From contig JAEZLZ010000096.1 in assembly GCA_023415055.1 (NCBI GenBank), positions 1 through 33,091 on the forward strand: a DNA stretch of 33,091 nucleotides. The letters are read 5' to 3'. The notes under the pieces were generated by a model. It did not search any database and was not told where the DNA came from. It was given only the letters and a program-made list of their open reading frames with translations. Shown here one piece after another: positions 16,414 through 25,070 of this stretch (the stretch's first letter is position 1; each line of letters begins with the position of its first letter). Source of the DNA: Bacillota bacterium (GTDB lineage: Bacteria; Bacillota; Clostridia; Lachnospirales; Lachnospiraceae). Made by a program: the position numbers and the translations under genes.

Positions 16414-16495
16414 CCCAATAAATTATATGTTAGGATAATAATTTTCATGAAAAACCTTATTATACAATAGTAACTATCACATATTTGTTGTTTTG

Positions 16496-18457
16496 TTAAA
16501 CAAAATAAACTATATCTTTCAATTCATATTTCTTATTTACAATCCCTATTCTCATCGCAGGAGTCATATCTTTTTTCTTTTGATTAAAATACTTCCTTGG
16601 CTTTATGAAATTGTAATATGTACGGTAAATAGTCACCAACTGTTGAGCATATTTTGGATTATAGTTTGAATAAATATATGTCTTTCCAGTTCCTCGTGCC
16701 CCTACTAATGGTCTTTCAAGAAGATTAAGGTGTCTTCTTATTTCTTGAAAGAAGTTATCAATTGTACGAGTATTTGCAATAACAATCATTTCTGCAAGTT
16801 CATCCAAAAAAAGACCGTTGCTCGGACTTATCAGATTAATATATCGTTTGCCCTCATCTACGGCAGGTAGAGGATGTAAATAAAGATTGCTTCCAGCAAC
16901 GAAAAGTGTTTTGCCGTTAATAATCTGATGTTTATGAAAATCATGGCTATGTATATCAAATGCTACTTTTTCAATAGCCTTTTCATACAGACCTTTAATG
17001 CTTAGTCCCATACCCCTAACCCATTGATTGAGTTCTCTACGTGCTTTAGCAGATTCCTCAAACGCCTCTTGTCGTCCTAATGTTTTGTCGTATTGCGATG
17101 TAAAATAATATGCATTTAATTCCTTAAACTTATCAGCATACACCTTAAATATTGCTTGTTTAATTGCTCCATCATCATCTGTAACAAATACGTATCTCTT
17201 AGCATTTAAAATCTTCTTAATGAGATGCATATGTGCAATATTTGTGTAATTTTGTTGAGTATGAAGCCCTTCCACAAAGTTATCTCTTGCTTCAAATAAG
17301 GAACATTTGTCGAGATAGTCATATTGACTTTCGCTATCCAGAAGAGTAGGAGACTGTGGCATATAAGAGAAATTCCTTATACGGTCATTTTTCCGAAGAT
17401 ATGGGAAGGTGTGGTCGCAATGATACATTTCGGTGTCTGTTTGAATGTCGGTTAAACTGATAAATGTATCATAGCAGACATCTGCCCTGAATACGTAAGC
17501 ACTATTTACATCACCTGAAGCAATCATATAAGTAATAGCTTCATTAGCATTAGCTTTTTCTTGCTTGGTTTGTTTAGTTCCCCCTTTTCCTTTCTTTCTG
17601 ATATTATTTAAACTATACATAAAGCTATCAGATGTAATATATAAATCATTAAATTGAACCTGTGTAAGTTTACTTTCATGCCTTTCTAAAAATGCCAGGC
17701 ATTTCATGTAGATAGTATTTACTTTTGCATAAAATGTGCTCGGTGATATTTTGTTCTTTTCACAAATTTTTCGAACAGGAACTCTACTTATTATATCTTC
17801 AAATATTGATAATGTTACATCGCTTCTTTGTTGGTGGTAAGTCTGCCGTTCTCGTTCAGAGGGCTTGATGGCAGTAACTTTACCACATGATTTGCACTTA
17901 TATCTTGTTGAACCAGCAGAAGTCTTACCATATTTGACAAATGTACTATTTTTATCAAAAGGTGTTAAAGTTTCCGTACAATTCGTTTCATGAAAAATGT
18001 AATCAACCTGTTCATCCACAACCCGATTTAATACTTCTAATCTTTTTATTTCTTCAGCTATTGACCAGTTTGACATCAATGTTGAATAGTTATTATCCAC
18101 ATGTGTATTAGCTCCTAAATGTTTCATAATGTTGCATCTAATCATTGGAGTTTCTTTACTTTCTTTAAACATGTAATTTTTTATACTTCTAAAACCTCGT
18201 GGGATTAATATTTCCAATGGTTCAGCATAATTTGGACAGAATGGGTCAGAACAAAAGTTATATTGGATAAACTCCTCTTTATTCCCATAATTAATTATCA
18301 CTGGGGTAAAAGCTCGCTCTCGATATTCTTCATCAAATGCCTTGTTGGAAAGATTTATATAATCATTATGCCTTTTCTGAATTTCGTTATCATCAAATAA
18401 TGGAGTAACAACTATATCCGTATACATAATATTGTCAAGTGTTTTTCTTGATTTCAA
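16496..18457 (-). CDS. Large DDE transposase with N-terminal zinc ribbon and HTH
   Basis: The frame is 666 codons from ATG at 18496, but that ATG has no ribosome binding site. AAGAAGGTG precedes a TTG at 18457, two bases after the upstream ORF stops, so I prefer that start (653 residues). Numbered from the ATG, there is a Cys-rich N-terminal part, a zinc ribbon with YKCKSCGK, and an HTH (VRKICEKNKISPSTFYAKV), all as in InsA/IS1-type proteins. The likely catalytic triad is Asp290 (ITSDSF), Asp440 (VTDDDGA) and Glu585 (IDNFFQEIRRH). The C terminus has YYNFIKPRK and TPAMRIGI, typical of DDE integrase-fold transposases. It is far longer than a standard IS1 transposase. Confidence 0.85.
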   Translation of the reverse strand: MKSRKTLDNIMYTDIVVTPLFDDNEIQKRHNDYINLSNKAFDEEYRERAFTPVIINYGNKEEFIQYNFCSDPFCPNYAEPLEILIPRGFRSIKNYMFKESKETPMIRCNIMKHLGANTHVDNNYSTLMSNWSIAEEIKRLEVLNRVVDEQVDYIFHETNCTETLTPFDKNSTFVKYGKTSAGSTRYKCKSCGKVTAIKPSERERQTYHQQRSDVTLSIFEDIISRVPVRKICEKNKISPSTFYAKVNTIYMKCLAFLERHESKLTQVQFNDLYITSDSFMYSLNNIRKKGKGGTKQTKQEKANANEAITYMIASGDVNSAYVFRADVCYDTFISLTDIQTDTEMYHCDHTFPYLRKNDRIRNFSYMPQSPTLLDSESQYDYLDKCSLFEARDNFVEGLHTQQNYTNIAHMHLIKKILNAKRYVFVTDDDGAIKQAIFKVYADKFKELNAYYFTSQYDKTLGRQEAFEESAKARRELNQWVRGMGLSIKGLYEKAIEKVAFDIHSHDFHKHQIINGKTLFVAGSNLYLHPLPAVDEGKRYINLISPSNGLFLDELAEMIVIANTRTIDNFFQEIRRHLNLLERPLVGARGTGKTYIYSNYNPKYAQQLVTIYRTYYNFIKPRKYFNQKKKDMTPAMRIGIVNKKYELKDIVYFV

Positions 18458-18458
18458 A

Positions 18459-18752
18459 TTATTCACCTTCTTTAAAAGGGACTTCTGATTTATCATAAAC
18501 TGGAACGAAATTGGATTTCTGGTCTAAGTGATTGTTATAGACGTTCATTATCTTTTTGTTTGAACGTTTAGCCGAGAAGTAACTAATAAAATCATTATCA
18601 TCTAACAGCTTGTCAGCTATTTGTATTATAAGCTCATTAATTTCATAACCCGTATATAAAGAATATTCTTGTAATACAAGCATAGCTTCATGTGTTATTT
18701 TCAAATCAAGAGGCACATCAGGTCTCTTTTTAGGTTCAATAAAAACGCTCAT
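18459..18752 (-). CDS. Small transposon accessory protein, unknown
   Basis: It is about 97 residues from the ATG at 18752, which has GGGAGG at proper distance; the frame extends to 18773 without a better start. The sequence is helical, with LDLKITHEAMLVLQEYSLYT and INELIIQIADKLLDDN, and a basic C-terminal half. This would suit a small DNA-binding or regulatory protein, but no family is recognised. It ends one base before the preferred TTG start of the transposase, so translational coupling is likely. Confidence 0.6.
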   Translation of the reverse strand: MSVFIEPKKRPDVPLDLKITHEAMLVLQEYSLYTGYEINELIIQIADKLLDDNDFISYFSAKRSNKKIMNVYNNHLDQKSNFVPVYDKSEVPFKEGE

Positions 18753-19058
18753 AAATTTCCTCCCAAATAACAATTGAAATTACGATGATATAATGATACA
18801 ATTATTTTGTAAAATATAATTTACACATAAGCCAAATTGCTTAAATCATCATAATTTAATTATATCACAAATAAATAATAACATCAATTTTTACGCTTAA
18901 AATAACATAGAAAAAAACACTGTCCATAACTTTATAGACAGTGTTTTTTTGCTTGTAATTCATCGAGTAAAATTGGCGAATATTATTCATAACCCTTGTA
19001 TTTTAAGGAATTATTATATTGAGATTTTACATGTTATTTAGAATGAAATTCTGATAGT
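18753..19058. other. Transposon right-end non-coding region
   Basis: There is no gene in this stretch. It must contain the promoter for the accessory ORF and transposase. An AT-rich palindrome GTAAATTATATTTTAC near 18808-18825 could be an operator. The terminator at 18911-18950 lies between this promoter region and the right inverted repeat. Confidence 0.5.
18911..18950. terminator. Bidirectional terminator inside the right transposon end
   Basis: AAAAAAACACTGTC pairs perfectly with GACAGTGTTTTTTT across a 12-nt loop. It has a T-run on both strands. Confidence 0.88.
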
Positions 19059-19083
19059 ATCAACACGAAAATCAAACCCGTTA

Positions 19084-20087
19084 TATAAACAAACCATTTT
19101 CCTTTTATGAGACCTATAAAACTCTTGTGCTAAGTGTAATTGCAGCGTTCACAGCGCTGCTCACCTTTTTAAACATCCTGATCTTCTATATCCGCAAAAT
19201 CAACAGGATGAAGAAGACTCTGCAGGAAAGCCATGATGAACTCAGTATGCTCTACGAGGAACTAACAGCATCTGACGAAGAGATAAAAGAACAGTATGAC
19301 GAGATGAGGATAATAAATGATAAGATTAAGCTCAGTGAAGAAAAACTGGCGAATCTTGCTTATTACGACCCACTAACCGGTTTGTTGAATAAGCATTCTC
19401 TGTATGAAAGGTCAGTTACAACGTTTCAAGAGGGTAGGGAAGCGGCGCTGTTTTTTATTGATATTGATAATTTTAAACATGTAAATGATACCTTAGGTCA
19501 TGCATTCGGAGACAAGCTGATCGAAAAAATCAGTGAAAGGCTGACTGCGCTATTGCGTGAGGGATCCACCCTATACCGCTTAAGTGGAGATGAATTCATT
19601 CTAATCTCAGAACAGGCTCAGGATGTGGAGAAAGTGAAGGAATATGCCTCTTATATACTTTCGAATTTCAGGAAGGACTTCGATAGTCTTGGTAGTAATT
19701 TGCATATTAGTCTGAGTATCGGAATTGCCCTCAGCCCAGAGCATGGCAGAGATTTGGAACAGCTGCTTAAGAATGCGGATATCGCAATGTATAAAGCAAA
19801 AGAAGCGGGACGGAAGAGTTATGTAATCTATGATTCAGGCATGAATGAGGTTTTTACCGAAAGAATTATGATAGAGAAACATCTTCAAAACGCACTGGAT
19901 GAGAATGAATTCGAACTTTACTATCAGCCGCAGCTGGATCTTCGGACCAATAGGATCACCGGTTTTGAATGATTGTGATAAGATACAGGGATATCTGTTC
20001 AGCAAACCTCAGCCGGAGAAAGAGATTATTCGACTACTAGAGGAAAGAAATTATCAATACGGAAAGTCATGCGAAAAAGAAGTTTAA
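19084..20087 (+). pseudogene. Right part of the disrupted sensor gene: membrane segment, GGDEF, broken EAL
   Basis: Reading from the target duplication gives NKPFSFYETYKTLVLSVIAA, a transmembrane helix, a coiled coil and a GGDEF domain. Key residues are DPLTGL, FIDIDNFKHVNDTLGH, and the active-site loop as SGDEF where GGDEF is expected. The EAL domain begins (ELYYQPQLDLRTNRITGFE) but stops at a TGA near 19970. Its distal end appears in another frame as NDCDKIQGYLFSKPQPE, ending at 20087. Roughly 180-200 residues of EAL have been deleted. The gene therefore carries three lesions: 5' truncation, the transposon and the EAL deletion. Confidence 0.88.
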
Positions 20088-20106
20088 TTAAAAACAAATA
20101 CGAAAG

Positions 20107-20134
20107 ATGGGCTGGTGTAATTACACCAGCCCAT
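20107..20134. terminator. Perfect palindromic terminator of the chemoreceptor gene
   Basis: ATGGGCTGGTGTAA pairs with TTACACCAGCCCAT with no mismatch. On the minus strand a T-rich stretch follows. It lies just beyond the end of the GGDEF-EAL remnant. Confidence 0.75.
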
Positions 20135-20185
20135 TCTACAACTGCGCATCATTTCGTTTTATTTATGATGACATGTACATGTGGA

Positions 20186-22342
20186 TTAAAAATCACTCAC
20201 ACTGTATTTATCGATAACCTCGGTTCTGGTATAGGTAGTGCTATCCGGTTCAACCTCACCTACCAGATAATTATAGAGGTAGATAATCGGGTCATGACCT
20301 TGACCGAAGCCATCCTGTTTGAATACCATATGTACAATTCCCTTCTTCACCAGAGCAGCCATCTCTGCATCGTAATTGAAGCAGAAGAGCTGCATCTTTC
20401 CTACCAGATTCATCTCTTCAATCACTCTGGCAGCACCCCGGGCACCGTCACCGATCATGAGGATTCCACTGACATCCGGTGAGTAGTAAAGATATTCTTT
20501 TAACTTCTTATAAACCTGGTTCGAATCTTCGATATCGTCGATCTCGGAGGCGATATTAATGTCGGAATACTTAGCAAGCTTTGCTACGGCAGCATCTCTT
20601 CGTGTTACATTTGTTGCTGAGGTAGTATTACCGCGGAATATAACAACCTTACCGGACTGGTCTATGCTGTTAGCTAGAATCTCGGCAGCCAGAGCTCCTT
20701 CGGCCTGGATATTTGGTCCGAAGAAGGAGAGCCGCTTCGAAGTATCATTCAAGTCAACATTAAAGGTCATAATCGGAATATTTTTAGCAGTAGCCTTTTT
20801 GATGCATTCCTCGATACCTTTCACGAATCCCGGAAGAACTAGGCCATCACAACCCTCATCTATGATTCTGCTCATTGTTTCAACCAAACTCTGATCAGCC
20901 TTCTCATAGCCGATAAATTCTACATTAGCATTCTTATCCTTTAGCTCTTTCTGTGCATAAAGAGCACCTTGCTTGACGGATAACCAGAACGGATCGTTAA
21001 TAGGACTTAGCATAACGAATTTCAGCTTCTTCGTACTTACCTTATCAACCGGAGCAACGGAGGTTTTGTACCGTTTAAGAAGATTCTCGATACTGATGAG
21101 CATATTCTTAAGGGAGGTAGCCTGTTCGTTGATTTCTTCGTTTTCTGCGAGCTCCTCCTGTGTAACAGCGGCAACATCCTGAGTGATATTAGAGATTTCA
21201 TTGGATGCATCATGCAGGATAACACCCTGTTCACTGATGACCTTTGTACTGTCGTTAATCATAACAGATTCTTCGTAAACCTGCTTAATATCAGTATTCA
21301 GGATATTTGCATTGTTATTAATCGTATAGAAGGAGTCCTTCATAGAATTAAATACTTCCTTGCTGCTTGTAAAGCTGCTGGTAACATTCGCGATACTTTC
21401 ACTTACTTTTGCATTACTCTTGGAGATGTTGACCAGCAGACTGTTTATCTGTTTAACACTATCCTTGGTCGCATCGGACAGCTTATTCATCTCCATTGCT
21501 ACAACGGCAAAGCCCTTACCGGCATCTCCTGCTCTGGCTGCTTCTACACGAGAGTTTAGGGAAAGCAGATTCAATTGTTCTGTAATACCCATGATCAGAT
21601 TACCGAATTCACTGATCTCAGAAAGATTAGAGTTCAAGGTCTTGATAAAGCTTGAAGTTTCATCCAAATTAGAAGAGATCAACTGAATCTGATTTGTATA
21701 CTTATCCAGATGATCCGCGCCCTCACTGGTCAACTTTACGGTATTCTCCACAAAATCCTCAATGCTTCCGAGCGTTGTGGTAATCTTGCCTGCGCCGAGA
21801 CGTACCTTTTCAATGCCCTCTAGGGTGTTTTTGGCTATTTTCAACTGCTCCTGTGCCTTTTCGGCTACGATAGTGATGTTAGTAGCAATCTGTTCATTTC
21901 CCTTGTAGGTCATATCGATACTTTTTGTAACTTTTTCAACAGCATCGGATAAGATAATAACATTGCTCTTGGTCGATTCAATATAGCTGAGCAGGTTACG
22001 CTTCATATCATTGAAGGATGCGGCGAGAATCTCCAGACCTTTGGTCTTTTCGGAAATAATATCATTGATATTTAAATTTCCTTGAGATAATGTGACGGCA
22101 TTTTCACCAATCAATCGAATTCCTTTGGTAAATTGAAGCAGTAAGATAAAAAGAAACGTTGAAAGGATGAAAAGAATAACTAGAATTACAGGGATTACAA
22201 AACGAAAAACAGTGGGACTGACTAGGTCCAGTATAAATGAGACAAGCAATAAACTAAGAATAATCGCTGGTAGTCGAATGATTAGCACTTGTGTGTTTTT
22301 CTGATCAAACAGAAACTTCTTAATCCTCTTTAGTACATTCAT
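20186..22342 (-). CDS. Chemoreceptor with a cytoplasmic sugar-binding-protein-like C-terminal domain
   Basis: It is 718 residues. Two transmembrane helices (about residues 19-40 and 45-70) are joined by a few residues, so there is no extracellular sensor. A HAMP-like segment follows, then the methyl-accepting signalling coiled coil, with the hairpin tip near residues 255-300 (EQLNLLSLNSRVEAARAGDA and GKGFAVVAMEMNKL). From about residue 430 to the end is a Peripla_BP_4-type domain: LKFVMLSPINDPFWLSVKQG, DGLVLPGF, IPIMTFNVDLND, GPNIQAEGALAAEIL, GILMIGDGARGAARVIEE. It lacks its own signal peptide and sits after the signalling module, so it must be cytoplasmic. GGGGAGG precedes the ATG. The ligand is unknown; sugars are bound by the related periplasmic proteins. 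Confidence 0.88.
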   Translation of the reverse strand: MNVLKRIKKFLFDQKNTQVLIIRLPAIILSLLLVSFILDLVSPTVFRFVIPVILVILFILSTFLFILLLQFTKGIRLIGENAVTLSQGNLNINDIISEKTKGLEILAASFNDMKRNLLSYIESTKSNVIILSDAVEKVTKSIDMTYKGNEQIATNITIVAEKAQEQLKIAKNTLEGIEKVRLGAGKITTTLGSIEDFVENTVKLTSEGADHLDKYTNQIQLISSNLDETSSFIKTLNSNLSEISEFGNLIMGITEQLNLLSLNSRVEAARAGDAGKGFAVVAMEMNKLSDATKDSVKQINSLLVNISKSNAKVSESIANVTSSFTSSKEVFNSMKDSFYTINNNANILNTDIKQVYEESVMINDSTKVISEQGVILHDASNEISNITQDVAAVTQEELAENEEINEQATSLKNMLISIENLLKRYKTSVAPVDKVSTKKLKFVMLSPINDPFWLSVKQGALYAQKELKDKNANVEFIGYEKADQSLVETMSRIIDEGCDGLVLPGFVKGIEECIKKATAKNIPIMTFNVDLNDTSKRLSFFGPNIQAEGALAAEILANSIDQSGKVVIFRGNTTSATNVTRRDAAVAKLAKYSDINIASEIDDIEDSNQVYKKLKEYLYYSPDVSGILMIGDGARGAARVIEEMNLVGKMQLFCFNYDAEMAALVKKGIVHMVFKQDGFGQGHDPIIYLYNYLVGEVEPDSTTYTRTEVIDKYSVSDF

Positions 22343-22537
22343 TTGAAAAACCTCCCCATAGAAATACAGTCAAAATTGCAAAAATAGTGACTGATTGTTT
22401 ATTATTGTAGCATTTTGCATTATAAAGAACAACGTTAAAATGGCAGAATTTATCAAGCAATTTATATACAAATTGTAAGAAAAAACAGCCAATAAGATTT
22501 ACAGGGAAATGATTCCGGTTTGAAGAAGGATATATAA

Positions 22538-22595
22538 TATGCTCCCCATACCAGAGGAACTACTCTTAGCGAACTTCTCCGGCATGGGGAGCATA
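22538..22595. terminator. Hairpin ending the DUF4234 gene
   Basis: TATGCTCCCCATACC pairs with GGCATGGGGAGCATA (22581-22595). It lies directly after the minus-strand gene at 22624. No strong T-run is present, so termination is likely but not certain. The remaining 22343-22537 sequence holds the chemoreceptor promoter region; no clear -35/-10 pair was found. Confidence 0.55.
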
Positions 22596-22623
22596 ATGCA
22601 TTTCTATTCCACTTTGCATTTCA

Positions 22624-23052
22624 TTATTGATTGTTGTATGGATTCTGTTGATACTGGGTATTGTTGTAGAAGTTATTGTTATAAGTATCAGCAATTGCAT
22701 TCATATTCTTCACTAAAATGTACTGTGCATAGAAAGTGCCCAGACCGCATAACAGGCTCCCGAGAAGCATCCACAATATAACTGTCGTTCCGTCCTCGTT
22801 AAACTTAAGACCATAACGAGGTGCATTCTCACTTAACCGGTTACCAACGCCGTAGTGCCAGATCCAACCGTAGATACCACAGGTAATGATGGACAGCAAT
22901 ATCACAATCAGGAAGTTTTTGGTTTCCTTTCCGTCTCCATAACAGACCTTATTCATATCATCAGAGTAATTGTACCAAAAGATAATTCCATAGATACCAC
23001 AGGTGATGATGGATAGTAAAACCATTGTTAAAAAGTCTCGATGTTTAATCAT
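22624..23052 (-). CDS. DUF4234 membrane protein
   Basis: It is 142 residues with three hydrophobic helices. The first two carry the duplicated motif LLSIITCGIYG (near residues 12 and 51), followed by an aromatic I-F-W-Y/I-W-H-Y segment. This is the signature of the DUF4234 family, which is common in Firmicutes and of unknown function. The C terminus is Asn/Gln-rich (NNNFYNNTQYQQNPYNNQ) and probably disordered. The start codon is three bases after the stop of the DUF2752 gene, and its GGGAGG ribosome binding site lies inside that gene's last codons. The two genes are therefore co-translated. Confidence 0.88.
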   Translation of the reverse strand: MIKHRDFLTMVLLSIITCGIYGIIFWYNYSDDMNKVCYGDGKETKNFLIVILLSIITCGIYGWIWHYGVGNRLSENAPRYGLKFNEDGTTVILWMLLGSLLCGLGTFYAQYILVKNMNAIADTYNNNFYNNTQYQQNPYNNQ

Positions 23053-23055
23053 TTG

Positions 23056-23520
23056 TTACCTCCCACCAAATATTAGTTGATATAATTCTATCATTATCCC
23101 AGAGTGAATGTCAATTAATACCACAGCACTATGTGTAATAAATAGTCGAATTAAATAGACAACGAGAAAAACTACAATGATGATGAACCATAGAGCCTTT
23201 AAAAGTCTTTGATTAATATAAAAATCAAAAAGATATAGTATCACAATAACAGGAGTAAGAAAAATGAGTGGATGAAAATATAAGGCTTTCGCGAAATCTA
23301 GGTGAAGCAATGCAATGGAGGCTCTTGTCATTCCACAGCCCGGGCAGGGAATACCTGTTATAAAACGGATCGGACATCCGATATTCAACAGATAAAATAG
23401 AAAGTATATTCCTGCTATAATCACTAACAGCTGCAGACGCTCTTTGACTAATTGATAGTGATTCTCGGGTATGACGGTATTAAAAAAGTGCTTTTTAACC
23501 TTCGGTTTCTTGAGAGACAT
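23056..23520 (-). CDS. DUF2752 membrane protein
   Basis: It is 154 residues with a short basic N terminus and about three transmembrane helices. The DUF2752 signature is intact: C-P-x-R-x-x-T-G-x-P-C-P-G-C-G-x-T-R (CPIRFITGIPCPGCGMTRAS), then ALLHLDFAKALYFHPLIF. The Cys cluster suggests metal or redox chemistry, but the function is unknown. It is transcribed together with the DUF4234 gene. Confidence 0.9.
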   Translation of the reverse strand: MSLKKPKVKKHFFNTVIPENHYQLVKERLQLLVIIAGIYFLFYLLNIGCPIRFITGIPCPGCGMTRASIALLHLDFAKALYFHPLIFLTPVIVILYLFDFYINQRLLKALWFIIIVVFLVVYLIRLFITHSAVVLIDIHSGIMIELYQLIFGGR

Positions 23521-23662
23521 AGTCGATTCCTTTACATTTACTATAATGATAGCTATACTCTACCACATTTCTCAGACAATACCAACATAAAACATATTCG
23601 CCAAGAGGGAGAGGAAGAATGAAGGTATTAAACTGTGGAAAAATAATTTATTTAGGTAATTC

Positions 23663-23691
23663 TTGACACTTTTTAGACAATAAAGTATTAT
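23663..23691 (+). promoter_or_regulatory. Promoter of the HD-GYP gene
   Basis: TTGACA (23663-23668) and TATTAT (23686-23691) are 17 bp apart. Transcription would start near 23698, giving a leader of about 140 nt. The leader holds a modest hairpin (GATGGATATC...TGATACCCATC near 23793-23815). No riboswitch consensus was recognised. The rest of 23521-23662 has no gene. Confidence 0.75.
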
Positions 23692-23837
23692 GAGTGTAAA
23701 ATATATGAATTTATTGTAACTTGATCAATACAGAGCACGAATGGCAGAACACAATGAGTTTTTTGGGATGAATGATAAATATGATGATGGATATCGATTA
23801 TGATACCCATCAGTCTGTTATATAAAGGAGATAGCTG

Positions 23838-24935
23838 ATGCGTCTGGTTTCTTTATCCATGCTTAAGCAGGAAATGGTTTTAGCGAAATCGATTTATTAT
23901 AGAGATTGTTTAGTATTAAAGGAAGGTACCGGTGACCTGGAACGATATATAAACAGTCTAAAAAGATTAGGTATAGACTATATATATATAGAAGATTCAA
24001 AAAGTCACGGAATTGAGATTCCGGATGCCATCTCGGAAGAGACCAGATTGATGTGCAAACAGGTCCTTCGCGATACTATCGAGGATTTTGCCAGCAAGAC
24101 AGTGATTGATATTCAGGAGATGTCTGCGGCTGTTAATAGTATTATTGACGATATCCTATCGAATCCGGATGTCCAGATCAGCCTTAATGATATCGGGGCA
24201 GCGGATGAATATACCTTTACCCATTCTGTCAGTACAACGGTGTATTCTCTGATTATTGCCAACAAATTAGGCTATCCTCGATTGATGATGGAGAAGCTTG
24301 GAGCGGGTGCATTACTGCATGACATGGGTAAGATTCTTCTGGATAATAAGGTTATCAATAAAGCAGGAAAATTGAACGAAGATGAATTTGAGCATGTGAA
24401 ACAGCATACGACACTTGGTTATGAAATGCTAAAGAAATGTGTCAATCTGACAGAGTTATCAAGAATAATATCACTTTATCATCATGAACGCATGGACGGC
24501 AAAGGTTATCCGACCGGAACACCGGCTGCTAATCTGCATGAATTTGCAAGAATTGTGGCAATTGCAGATGTGTATGATGCTTTGGTATCGGATCGATGCT
24601 ATCGAAGAAAATGGAGTTCCAACCAAGCAGTCAATTATCTGGTAGAACATGCCGAAACCCAATTTGACCTAAAGCTTGTTTCCGTGTTGATTAAACAGAT
24701 TGCTATCTATCCAAACGGTTCCATGGTGAGGTTATCGGATCAAACCACCGGTATAGTGAAGGAGCAGAACAAGAATTTTCCTCTGCGTCCGATTGTAAGA
24801 GTGGTAGCAGATGGATATGAAAGAGAAGTAACCCCTTACGAGATCGACTTGATGAAGGAATTATCCATAACAATTATCGAATCTGAGTTGGAGATGAGCT
24901 GGGATAACATTCCGGGGTCACGTGCAGCCCAGTAG
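23838..24935 (+). CDS. HD-GYP domain cyclic-di-GMP phosphodiesterase
   Basis: It is 365 residues with no membrane segment. An N-terminal domain of about 110 residues precedes an HD-GYP domain. The metal-binding and signature motifs are intact: HSVSTTVYS, GALLHDMGK, then VKQHTTLGYEML, YHHERMDGKGYP, and IVAIADVYDALVSDRCYR. The last 80 residues form a small beta domain (MVRLSDQTTGIVKEQN), as in many Clostridia HD-GYP proteins. It should hydrolyse c-di-GMP to pGpG or GMP. AAGGAG precedes the ATG. With the nearby broken GGDEF-EAL gene it is the only intact c-di-GMP enzyme in the window. Confidence 0.92.
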   Translation: MRLVSLSMLKQEMVLAKSIYYRDCLVLKEGTGDLERYINSLKRLGIDYIYIEDSKSHGIEIPDAISEETRLMCKQVLRDTIEDFASKTVIDIQEMSAAVNSIIDDILSNPDVQISLNDIGAADEYTFTHSVSTTVYSLIIANKLGYPRLMMEKLGAGALLHDMGKILLDNKVINKAGKLNEDEFEHVKQHTTLGYEMLKKCVNLTELSRIISLYHHERMDGKGYPTGTPAANLHEFARIVAIADVYDALVSDRCYRRKWSSNQAVNYLVEHAETQFDLKLVSVLIKQIAIYPNGSMVRLSDQTTGIVKEQNKNFPLRPIVRVVADGYEREVTPYEIDLMKELSITIIESELEMSWDNIPGSRAAQ

Positions 24936-24984
24936 TGCCGAAAATATTCGAATTTTCAAGAGACTTTACAAGCAGTATGTTAAT

Positions 24985-25034
24985 AAAGGGAAGAATAACA
25001 GCATCCTTATGGGATGCAGGTTATTCTTCCCTTT
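24985..25034. terminator. Hairpin terminator, near-duplicate of the one at 8267
   Basis: AAAGGGAAGAATAA pairs with TTATTCTTCCCTTT, and the inner GCATCC pairs with GGGATGC. The first 18 nt are identical to the arm at 8267-8284. It separates the convergent HD-GYP and niaX genes. Confidence 0.85.
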
Positions 25035-25070
25035 ACCTTATGATGAATGAATCAGGAGCATGATGCAATT

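Larger units (their letters stand above)
15796..19083. mobile_element. DDE transposon with 25-bp inverted repeats and 9-bp target duplication
   Basis: The ends are perfect inverted repeats of 25 bp: 15796-15820 (TAACGGGTTTGATTTTCGTG and five more bases) and the reverse complement at 19059-19083. Flanking 9-bp TATAAACAA copies mark the target duplication. The 3,288-bp element holds three minus-strand genes (accessory ORF, transposase and, in the left third, a DUF3888 passenger). It has an intrinsic terminator about 30 bp inside the left repeat and another about 110 bp inside the right one. It is visibly more AT-rich than the neighbouring genes. Family placement is by the transposase only (IS1-like features). 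Confidence 0.92.

Noticed and set aside
20069..20482. 137-codon plus-strand reading frame
   Set aside because: It lies antisense to the 3' end of the well-supported chemoreceptor gene, has no ribosome binding site and no recognisable protein content.
23698..23837. c-di-GMP riboswitch in the HD-GYP leader
   Set aside because: Neither the GGCAAACC nor the tetraloop/receptor consensus of the GEMM class is present; only a modest hairpin is seen.
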